From Bacteroidaceae bacterium (GTDB lineage Bacteria > Bacteroidota > Bacteroidia > Bacteroidales > CHK158-818): 6,443 nucleotides of DNA. This document shows, one piece after another, positions 1 to 5,944 of this stretch. The notes beneath the pieces were generated by a model. That model saw only the letters and a list, made by a program, of their open reading frames with translations, searched no databases and was not told where the DNA came from. Made by a program: the position numbers and the translations under genes. How positions within the stretch are numbered: position 1 is the stretch's first letter; each line of letters starts with the position of its first letter. The stretch covers positions 1 through 6,443 of the forward strand of contig JAFUKV010000075.1 in assembly GCA_017467745.1 (NCBI GenBank), in the 5' to 3' direction.

Positions 1-1569
1 AGCCCCTTCAAAGTCCTGCACCAACATATAGTCTAAGGAACGGGCAAAATAAGCAGCCAACGAGTTATGATTATTATCTATTTGTTTGGAATAATTTTCT
101 ATGGAACGAAAATGTTCGTCTATTTGCGACTGCACCAAAGCAACTTCGGCATTAGTAATCAGAAGCCTTTTATTCAATATACGAGACTGGTTCAAGGCAT
201 CTATCTTTCGGTCATAGAAACGATATTGCGTTATATCGGAAAGCTGCTCGTAATAGGTTAATATAAACGGCTCCGATAATTCGGCCTTCGTATTTTTATC
301 CTGAACACGTCCTCTATATTCGGACGCATATTGAGTCGGTTTATTATCGGCCACCATCAATTGCCCGAATTTTCGTATATTTTTATCCGATTCTTTTCTT
401 GTTGTTTCTTCTTTTGAAGTAGATTCAGATTCTTCTTTTTCTTCTTTATCGCCAGATTTAGCTACAAAATTACGTCTTTGCGCTATATACATATAATCTG
501 CTTCCGCTCCTTTCTCATCGCCCAATTTACGACGGACTTCCGCCCGGGCGGAAAAGCCCGCGATAAAATTCGGATATTGTTCTACCACTCGGCTATAATC
601 TTTTTCAGCCTGTTGATATTGCCCTAATTCATCACACAAAATAGCACGGTTATACAAAGCAAAATAATTATCCGGTTCACGATTTATTACCTCAGTAAAA
701 TCGTCGATAGCCCGGTTTTTATCGCCTACCTGCGCTCGTAATATTCCTCGATTATAGTAGGCCATTACATTATTTGCATCCATATCAATAACTTTGCCAT
801 AATCGGCCAAAGTTCCTCTAATATCTTTCAGATAATAACGTATCAATCCTCTATTCAAATAGTATCCCGTGCGCATTGGCTCTATTTTGATAGCTTCATT
901 CACATCTTCCAAAGCCCCCTTGTAATCTTTTTTATACTCAACTTTTATCATGGCACGCATCATATATGCCGGAGAACTGTATTTATCGACATCTATGGCT
1001 TTATCTATTCTTTCGAGCGCTTTCAGGGTATCACCTTTTTCGATATATAACTGACATTCTCCCAAATAGGCATTATAAAAAGTAGGGAATCGCTTTGTTA
1101 AAGCAACAAATGTTTTTTCGGCATCATCATAACGTTTCAAATATATTTCAGATACGGCCTTATTTATCATCATAGCCTTATGTTCCGGAGCATATTCCAA
1201 CCCTTTGGCATAATCGGCCACCGCACCTTCATAATTCTCCATGTTTTGCCGCGCCATGCCTCTTACCTGATATGCATTAATAATAAACGGATTTCTTTCA
1301 AGACTTAAAGAGCAATCCTCTTCCGCTCCTTTAAAATCATCTAAATACAATTTAGCGACCGCCCTATAAAAATAAGGTTCCGCCAAATACGGTTTTACTT
1401 TTATTACCTGATTAAAATATTGTATCGATAAAACATAATCGTCATAATACAACGCATTACGCCCTACCATCATTACATAATCTGTATTGATTTGAGAACG
1501 GGCATTGACCGATACGAGTAACAGGAATAAAAAACAGGTAAATATTTTTTTGCACATATATAATCGCAT
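1..1569 (-). CDS. Exported tetratricopeptide-repeat (TPR) protein, C-terminal part cut off by the window edge
   Basis: Reading the minus strand from the ATG at 1569 gives 523 uninterrupted codons to the window edge; there is no stop, so the C-terminus is missing. The N-terminus has a signal peptide: Lys7-Lys8, a hydrophobic core at about residues 9-21 and a likely cleavage site A23-R24-S25 before QINTD. A second in-frame ATG at 1557 (residue 5) is an equally good start. Residues ~30-370 are about ten TPR units, with repeated patterns such as AYYNRGILRAQVGDKNRAI and LYNRAILCDELGQYQQAEKDY. Residues 372-397 are a charged linker rich in Glu, Lys, Ser and Thr. A more conserved segment follows (EYRGRVQDKN, FILTYYEQLSD, KRLLITNAE) before what look like further TPR helices. 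From memory this architecture is common in Bacteroidales proteins annotated only as TPR proteins. TPRs bind other proteins; the partner and role are unknown. It probably acts in the periplasm. Confidence 0.9.
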   Translation of the reverse strand, partial: MRLYMCKKIFTCFLFLLLVSVNARSQINTDYVMMVGRNALYYDDYVLSIQYFNQVIKVKPYLAEPYFYRAVAKLYLDDFKGAEEDCSLSLERNPFIINAYQVRGMARQNMENYEGAVADYAKGLEYAPEHKAMMINKAVSEIYLKRYDDAEKTFVALTKRFPTFYNAYLGECQLYIEKGDTLKALERIDKAIDVDKYSSPAYMMRAMIKVEYKKDYKGALEDVNEAIKIEPMRTGYYLNRGLIRYYLKDIRGTLADYGKVIDMDANNVMAYYNRGILRAQVGDKNRAIDDFTEVINREPDNYFALYNRAILCDELGQYQQAEKDYSRVVEQYPNFIAGFSARAEVRRKLGDEKGAEADYMYIAQRRNFVAKSGDKEEKEESESTSKEETTRKESDKNIRKFGQLMVADNKPTQYASEYRGRVQDKNTKAELSEPFILTYYEQLSDITQYRFYDRKIDALNQSRILNKRLLITNAEVALVQSQIDEHFRSIENYSKQIDNNHNSLAAYFARSLDYMLVQDFEGA

Positions 1570-1577
1570 TATCTACA

Positions 1578-1605
1578 AACAAGCCACCGATTATCGGCGC
1601 TTGTT
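1578..1605 (-). other. Hairpin in the 5' leader of the TPR gene
   Basis: On the minus strand AACAAGC and GCTTGTT form a perfect 7-bp outer stem. A small internal loop follows, then a 4-bp inner stem CCGA/TCGG closed by TAA. The hairpin ends 8 bases before the TPR ATG at 1569 and begins at or very near the start site expected from the -7 box at 1612-1619. Neither strand shows a T-run after it, so it is not a standard intrinsic terminator. It could stabilise the 5' end of the mRNA or affect ribosome access; this is inference. Confidence 0.5.
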
Positions 1606-1611
1606 ATCATG

Positions 1612-1619
1612 CAAATGTA
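1612..1619 (-). promoter_or_regulatory. Candidate -7 promoter element for the TPR gene
   Basis: The minus strand reads TACATTTG, a perfect match to the Bacteroidota -7 consensus TAnnTTTG. It lies 42 bases upstream of the ATG at 1569. No good TTTG is seen at the expected -33 position, only an AT-rich stretch. It would allow the TPR gene to be transcribed separately from the nuclease gene, whose stop codon is 77 bases upstream of it. No terminator is visible after the nuclease gene, so read-through is also possible. Confidence 0.5.
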
Positions 1620-1696
1620 AATAAATAAATGTAGAATAGATTCTGTTTTCTTTATTTTTATAGCTTTTCTTTTTCTATTTAAATCTTTTACGCAAT

Positions 1697-4558
1697 CTAT
1701 CTTTTACAGATAGAAGCGAATGAACAATACTTACAAACGTGAAGTTGGTCGGTTTGCTTAAAAGGTATCTGTTCATCAAAAATCTCACATAAACATTTTT
1801 TTAACGCCAAAGTAAAATCCGTATCAAAAACCAAATAGTCGTCTACTGTTTCCGACTTTTTTCCAGGCCTGTATAAAATATTCCATTGAAACGAATCATA
1901 GAATAGCGAACGTAAATAATAAATGCCGGGTACAATAGCGTTTGTCCCTTCCAGCCGATTATACATCATCGCATACATAAATACCTGCATAACCGCTTTG
2001 GGGCGATCGGGCAATGCAGTATCGAACAAATCCTCTATCGAACGGAATTCCGCTTTACCTATTCCCGTTTTATAATCTATTATCCTTACAGATTTGTCTT
2101 TTTTATCAATACGATCGACATACGCTTTCAGACGCACCAGCCGATGATCGTCCAAAGGGAAATCCATGTTCATTAACCGCTCCGACTCGACATACACAAA
2201 CGGTGTCATCTGCGCATCCCTTTTTAAAACTTGCTTTACATATTTTCGAATAACCTCGCCTATCAGAAAGTTCTGTCCCGTTAACTTGCAAGGTTTCCTA
2301 TTTTTAAAAAAGTATTCGGCAAACGACGTTTCTATATATGACGTCAACAAGGTTTCGTCCGATGCTACTTTTTTCAAAATATCCGCTGTTACCGTTTTTC
2401 CTTGCATTCGTTGATAAACCTGCTCCATAACACCATGAAATATATTACCAAACGAATCGGCTTCAATGCTTTCGGTAACCTCATCTTCTTCTATTACATT
2501 CTCTACATATTGTAAATAAAATTGCAAAGGGCAATTTATATACGTATTAACGGCACTTGCCGACAAGGCTCTATCGCCCCCCGACAAAAAGCGAGATAAC
2601 CGAGCTTGCACCTGAGGCGTTTTAGATACCGATACCGGTATAACATCTCCCAAACGCACATCGTAGGTAATAAATGACTCTTTTATTTTTACGTCATACA
2701 GATGCTTTAACTGATAAACATACCTGCTCACTTCTCCGGTTTGTAATCCGTCAGTACGAGTATCGTACAGTAAAAACACTTTTTTAGCCCGACTGATCAT
2801 TCTGTAAAAATAGTAAGCATATATACTGTCCTGATGTTCATTAGTTGATAGCCCGAAACCCTTACGAAGATTATACGGAATGAAACTGTTCGCCGCTTTC
2901 TTTAACGGAAATACCCCTTCATTTACCGATAAGACTATTAAATTGTCAAAGTCAAGCGCACGAGTCTCCAATACGCCCATAACTTGCAGACCAGCCAATG
3001 GTTCGCCCTGAAACGGCACTGATACACCGGCCGCCATTTTACCAAGCAAACTGAAAAAAGTATTCAACTCCATCGAAACCCGATGCTGACACATTACTTC
3101 TTTCAACCTCTTTACCATTATATAATAATGATAGAGATATTCTTTATCAAAAGAATTTGTTGATACGGATGCCTCTCTATCCGATTCTTTCATATCGTTT
3201 TGAAGAGATTCTAAAACCTCTATCAAATAATCGGCTGCATCGTCGGAAGTAGCTACTACCCGAAAAATTTTACCAAGCAATGATGTTCCGGACAATTCGG
3301 AAGCTGGAATAAATATTTTATTATAACGGCGTATTTCTCGCAACAATCGTAATATTTCATTTTTATCTACCTGCGAAACATATTGATGCGATAGTAACAC
3401 CGATGCCGTGCGATGATAAAAAGACGGTTCTCCCCCCACAAAACGAACTTGTTTTTGCAACTCAAACAACATATCTATCAAACTTGCTACCGGAGTATCC
3501 GTCAACAAATGTCCCATCGTTATATTAACAGGGTCTATTACAGAAGGCAACGAATGCAAAACAGGTAAAAGCAAATGTTCATCAGGTAAAACGACGGCCG
3601 TATTAATCGCCTTGTCCGGATACGGAATGCTGCCATCTTCTACCAACCGCTCCAACAAAGAATACACTTGTCTGGCCTGCCCCACAGACGAAGGTATACC
3701 TATTAGCTCTATTTCCGGTATAGGCAGCGCATCCTCCTCTATTTTATATTCAGAGGGAAACAACGTCTGATTACGAGTCACAAAAAACGACGCTTTATTT
3801 GCAGAATCGCAAACTAATGGAGAGGAATAATCCCAATAAAAATCTGCGACACCTAACCTTTTTAAATATTTTAAAACCGTTTCTTCTGCAAGCGTCAATA
3901 CATTCAGTCCGACAAAAACCAGCCGAGAAGCTGGCAACGGGAAATCTTCCTTTCGTTGAGCTTTTTCTGCAATTTCTCTAAATATCATCCCCTCATAAGC
4001 GAGATTCTGCGAAGCAAGTTTTTCTCTAAAAGTTGAATATAAAGGATACAAAATTTCCCAAATTGCCGTAAAACTTCGTTTCTTTTCACTATTGCCCCCT
4101 TCCATAAAATGTACCCAAAAACGTTTAATCGCAGCCAATTGTTCCGGGGTAAGATAAAAAAATCTTTCATCAATCTCTTTCAACTCTTTGATATTGGTAA
4201 AAAGTTGCTCCGCATCTACCAAATATTTATCGACATCATCAAAATCATTCAATAACATCTCTCCCCAAAAAGCGAATTTATCGAAACTTTCAACTGAACT
4301 ACTCAATTCCTGATATAACTCGTAAACAGAAAACAGCATTTCCGTCTTATCCGCCAAACGAAAAGAAGACATAGAGGTAAATAGATCATTTATCGTATAA
4401 ACACAAGGTGTAAAAATCGGCTTTCCAGCTATCTGCGCTAAATATTTTTTAAAAAACAATCCGGCGCGACGGTTCGGAAATACAAAAGCCAACCGGGCTA
4501 TATCTTCCCGATAATGCTTATAAAAAGTCTCTGCTATTTTATATAAAAACGGATTCAT
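1697..4558 (-). CDS. AddB-like PD-(D/E)XK nuclease/inactivated-helicase protein (double-strand break repair)
   Basis: A complete 953-residue protein resembling the AddB subunit of AddAB helicase-nucleases, which resect double-strand breaks for RecA recombination. I place the start at the ATG at 4558 (MNPFLYKIAE); an in-frame TTG at 4570 would add only four residues. The N-terminal part has the motif FVFPNRRAGLFF (~25-36) and shows no Walker A GxGKT, so helicase activity is unlikely. The nuclease domain fills the last ~280 residues: FHG with His708, YVDRID with Asp815 (equivalent to RecB Asp1067), IIDYKTG with Asp828 and Lys830, then a Gln in KAVMQVFMYA. Cys676 (INCPLQFY) plus Cys942, Cys945 and Cys951 at the extreme C-terminus match the four-cysteine iron-sulfur staple of AddB. 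It ends in TAG. The usual AddA/UvrD-type partner is not adjacent: a TPR gene lies downstream and thiD is divergent upstream. Confident in family; exact AddB orthology is inferred. Confidence 0.9.
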   Translation of the reverse strand: MNPFLYKIAETFYKHYREDIARLAFVFPNRRAGLFFKKYLAQIAGKPIFTPCVYTINDLFTSMSSFRLADKTEMLFSVYELYQELSSSVESFDKFAFWGEMLLNDFDDVDKYLVDAEQLFTNIKELKEIDERFFYLTPEQLAAIKRFWVHFMEGGNSEKKRSFTAIWEILYPLYSTFREKLASQNLAYEGMIFREIAEKAQRKEDFPLPASRLVFVGLNVLTLAEETVLKYLKRLGVADFYWDYSSPLVCDSANKASFFVTRNQTLFPSEYKIEEDALPIPEIELIGIPSSVGQARQVYSLLERLVEDGSIPYPDKAINTAVVLPDEHLLLPVLHSLPSVIDPVNITMGHLLTDTPVASLIDMLFELQKQVRFVGGEPSFYHRTASVLLSHQYVSQVDKNEILRLLREIRRYNKIFIPASELSGTSLLGKIFRVVATSDDAADYLIEVLESLQNDMKESDREASVSTNSFDKEYLYHYYIMVKRLKEVMCQHRVSMELNTFFSLLGKMAAGVSVPFQGEPLAGLQVMGVLETRALDFDNLIVLSVNEGVFPLKKAANSFIPYNLRKGFGLSTNEHQDSIYAYYFYRMISRAKKVFLLYDTRTDGLQTGEVSRYVYQLKHLYDVKIKESFITYDVRLGDVIPVSVSKTPQVQARLSRFLSGGDRALSASAVNTYINCPLQFYLQYVENVIEEDEVTESIEADSFGNIFHGVMEQVYQRMQGKTVTADILKKVASDETLLTSYIETSFAEYFFKNRKPCKLTGQNFLIGEVIRKYVKQVLKRDAQMTPFVYVESERLMNMDFPLDDHRLVRLKAYVDRIDKKDKSVRIIDYKTGIGKAEFRSIEDLFDTALPDRPKAVMQVFMYAMMYNRLEGTNAIVPGIYYLRSLFYDSFQWNILYRPGKKSETVDDYLVFDTDFTLALKKCLCEIFDEQIPFKQTDQLHVCKYCSFASICKR

Positions 4559-4586
4559 ATAGTATATCAATTCAACTACAAGTTTA

Positions 4587-4608
4587 CAAAATTAATTGAA
4601 CAAATCTA
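4587..4608 (-). promoter_or_regulatory. Candidate promoter element(s) for the AddB-like gene
   Basis: Two perfect TAnnTTTG matches occur in tandem on the minus strand: TAGATTTG at 4608-4601 and TAATTTTG at 4594-4587. They lie 42 and 28 bases upstream of the ATG at 4558 and would give short leaders of roughly 20-40 bases. Neither has a convincing TTTG at -33. The region is AT-rich, so one or both could be chance. No Shine-Dalgarno sequence precedes the ATG, as is usual in Bacteroidota. Confidence 0.45.
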
Positions 4609-4645
4609 TACTCAGACTAAAAAAATACCATACCGGCTATATTTC

Positions 4646-4663
4646 ATTTATTTGTTAATAAAT
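4646..4663. repeat. Short perfect AT-rich inverted repeat between divergent promoters
   Basis: ATTTATT and AATAAAT form a perfect 7-bp inverted repeat around TGTT. It sits between the divergent promoters, 59 bases before the -7 box of the thiamine operon. It could be an operator, but it is entirely A/T in its arms and may be chance. Apart from this repeat, the promoters and the riboswitch, I see nothing else in 4559-4870: no small gene, no tRNA and no intrinsic terminator. Confidence 0.2.
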
Positions 4664-4721
4664 ATCACGTTTTATTATCTTTATTTTATAGAAACACGTA
4701 TTTTCTTATGGATATTTTTCG

Positions 4722-4729
4722 TATCTTTG
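4722..4729 (+). promoter_or_regulatory. -7 promoter element of the thiamine operon
   Basis: TATCTTTG, followed by C, matches the Bacteroidota -7 consensus TAnnTTTG. The start site expected a few bases downstream (about 4734-4737) falls almost exactly at the 5' base of riboswitch stem P1. That agreement supports both calls. The -33 region is T-rich (TATTTTC around 4699) but lacks a clear TTTG. Confidence 0.65.
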
Positions 4730-4736
4730 CTGTCAT

Positions 4737-4814
4737 AACAAAAGGGGTGCCGTAAAATAGACTGAGATTATACCCTATGAACCTATACGGATAATGCCGA
4801 AGTAGGAATTTGTT
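4737..4814 (+). promoter_or_regulatory. TPP riboswitch (THI element)
   Basis: The conserved TPP aptamer blocks appear in order and spacing: GGGGTGCC (4744-4751), CTGAGA (4762-4767), ACCC (4772-4775), TATGAACC (4776-4783) and GGATAATGCC (4789-4798), ending in GTAGGAA. P1 is AACAAA (4737-4742) with TTTGTT (4809-4814). P2 is GGGGT with ACCC; P4 is CCTA with TAGG; P5 is CGG with CCG around ATAATG. The P3 arm is minimal. TPP binding is expected to lower expression of the thiamine genes that follow. No hairpin followed by a T-run lies between the aptamer and the thiD ATG at 4871, so control by translation start or another non-classical route is more likely than an intrinsic terminator. The 3' part of P1 overlaps GTTCATAG (4812-4819), which is perfectly complementary to aptamer bases 4775-4782, a possible competing fold. 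Confidence 0.94.
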
Positions 4815-4870
4815 CATAGAATATAGCACTCACGCTACTTAAATATTTTCAAGCATTCTTATTTCAAGTC

Positions 4871-5713
4871 ATGTTAGTAATGAGGCTATATCATACATGT
4901 TTATCTATTGCCGGATCAGATAGCGGAGGAGGCGCGGGAATACAAGCTGACATTAAAACTATGTCCGCGTTAGGTGTATATGCTGCTACCGCTATTACTG
5001 CTATCACTGCGCAAAATACTTGTGGAGTAACAGCTATTCAACCTATTTCTCCCGCAATCATTAAAGCACAAATAGACGCCGTATTAAGCGACATAAATAT
5101 AGATGCCATAAAAATAGGTATGTTGCATAATTTGGAGGCTGCCAAAGTAGTATCTGATGCTATTAAACACTACAAACCTCATTATGTCATACTTGATCCG
5201 GTAATGATTTCTACCAGCGGGCATAAATTGGTAGAAGGCGAAACCATAGACTTTATCCGCGACATGCTTATCAAACAAGCTACGCTTATTACACCCAATA
5301 TAGACGAAGCCATGTTATTAAGCCAATGTAATATACAATCGGAAAAAGACATCTATTTTGCCGCCGAAAAATTATTACATGCCGGATGTAATGCAATATT
5401 GATGAAAGGCGGGCATTTAAAAGGTAAATTCATGACAGATGTATTATTTACTCAAAACGATAAACCGCTTGTACTAAAAGAGAAATACATAGATTCAAAA
5501 AATACGCACGGAACGGGATGCACGCTTTCTTCTGCCATCGCATCGTACTTAGCGTTAGGAAAAAACCTTGCCGAAGCTGTAATTGCATCGAAACAATTCA
5601 TCACTCACGCTATCAAAGCCGGAAGTTTGGTAACTGCCGGCAAAGGACATGGCCCATTGAATCATTTTTTCGATCCGGTTCCTTTAAACATACATACTCA
5701 CATTTCAACCTAA
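4871..5713 (+). CDS. thiD: Hydroxymethylpyrimidine/phosphomethylpyrimidine kinase ThiD
   Basis: ThiD phosphorylates HMP to HMP-P and then HMP-PP, the pyrimidine precursor that is joined to the thiazole in thiamine synthesis; it is a cytoplasmic ribokinase-fold enzyme. The 280 residues match the usual ~265-280. Visible family motifs are the substrate loop GSDSGGGAGIQADIKT (15-30), ITAQNT with Gln48 expected to contact the pyrimidine, KIGML, DPVMISTSGHKL, LITPNIDEA, LMKGGH and the anion-hole motif HGTGCT with the catalytic Cys217. The start at 4871 keeps the longest reading; the ATG at 4880 (MRLYHTCLSIAG) is equally plausible, and neither has a Shine-Dalgarno sequence. It is the first gene after the TPP riboswitch, which favours thiamine synthesis over the related pyridoxal kinases. 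A 27-base gap separates it from thiS, consistent with one transcript. Confidence 0.96.
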   Translation: MLVMRLYHTCLSIAGSDSGGGAGIQADIKTMSALGVYAATAITAITAQNTCGVTAIQPISPAIIKAQIDAVLSDINIDAIKIGMLHNLEAAKVVSDAIKHYKPHYVILDPVMISTSGHKLVEGETIDFIRDMLIKQATLITPNIDEAMLLSQCNIQSEKDIYFAAEKLLHAGCNAILMKGGHLKGKFMTDVLFTQNDKPLVLKEKYIDSKNTHGTGCTLSSAIASYLALGKNLAEAVIASKQFITHAIKAGSLVTAGKGHGPLNHFFDPVPLNIHTHIST

Positions 5714-5740
5714 TCCATAACAACAATAACCATTATCGCT

Positions 5741-5941
5741 ATGAAAGTATTTTTAAACAATTCAGAAATTTGTGTCGGAAAACGAGTTACTTTAAGAGAT
5801 TTACTTGCCGGACAAGGTATTACTCCGGTCGGAATAGCAGCCGCTGTAAACAATGTTATTATTCCGAAAGACGAATGGGTAAGCAAATTTTTAGCCAATG
5901 GAGATAAAGTAACCATTATCCGAGCTACATACGGAGGATAA
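5741..5941 (+). CDS. thiS: Sulfur carrier protein ThiS
   Basis: A 66-residue ubiquitin-like (beta-grasp) protein, the normal size for ThiS. It begins MKVFLNN and ends TYGG. The C-terminal Gly-Gly is the defining feature: it is adenylated by ThiF-type enzymes, converted to a thiocarboxylate, and gives its sulfur to thiazole synthase ThiG. Other family-like segments are TLRDLLAGQG, AAAVNNVIIPKDEW (the AvAvN-type strand) and NGDKVTIIRA. It follows thiD by 27 bases and is followed after 3 bases by a ThiE/TenI-family gene. thiG, thiF and thiH are not in the window; they may lie further right. No Shine-Dalgarno sequence is seen before its own ATG. Confidence 0.95.
   Translation: MKVFLNNSEICVGKRVTLRDLLAGQGITPVGIAAAVNNVIIPKDEWVSKFLANGDKVTIIRATYGG
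5933..5937 (+). promoter_or_regulatory. Shine-Dalgarno site for the ThiE/TenI-like gene, inside the end of thiS
   Basis: GGAGG, formed by the two terminal glycine codons GGA-GGA of thiS, lies 7 bases before the ATG at 5945. This is near-ideal spacing for pairing with 16S rRNA. It is the only good Shine-Dalgarno sequence before a gene in this window and fixes the start of the next gene. It suggests that translation of thiS and the next gene is coupled. Confidence 0.6.
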
Positions 5942-5944
5942 AGA

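Noticed and set aside
67..261. Open frame of 64 codons on the plus strand.
   Set aside because: It lies wholly opposite the TPR coding sequence, which is clearly the real gene by its repeats and signal peptide; no promoter or family likeness.
545..560. GC-rich hairpin CGGGC/GCCCG in otherwise AT-rich sequence, considered as a terminator or regulatory site.
   Set aside because: It lies inside the TPR coding frame, encodes ordinary repeat residues, and has no T-run after it on either strand.
1570..1696. Intrinsic terminator for the AddB-like gene.
   Set aside because: The only strong hairpin (1578-1605) has no T-run after it on the minus strand and lies in the leader of the next gene; the rest is purine-rich with no stem.
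4559..4570. TTG at 4570 as start of the AddB-like protein, giving MIYY before MNPFLY.
   Set aside because: The ATG at 4558 gives a more typical N-terminus, and a TTG start has no ribosome binding site in its favour.
4760..4870. GACTGAGAT in the aptamer (4760-4768) can pair with ATTTCAAGTC (4861-4870), directly before the thiD ATG, with one bulged A and one G-U pair.
   Set aside because: The logic is the wrong way round: this pairing would block the start when TPP is absent, whereas thiamine genes should be on then. It is imperfect and AT-rich, so chance is likely.
5518..5907. 129-codon plus-strand open frame overlapping the end of thiD and most of thiS.
   Set aside because: It is an out-of-frame reading of two recognisable genes, with a composition rich in Cys, Arg and His unlike a natural protein.
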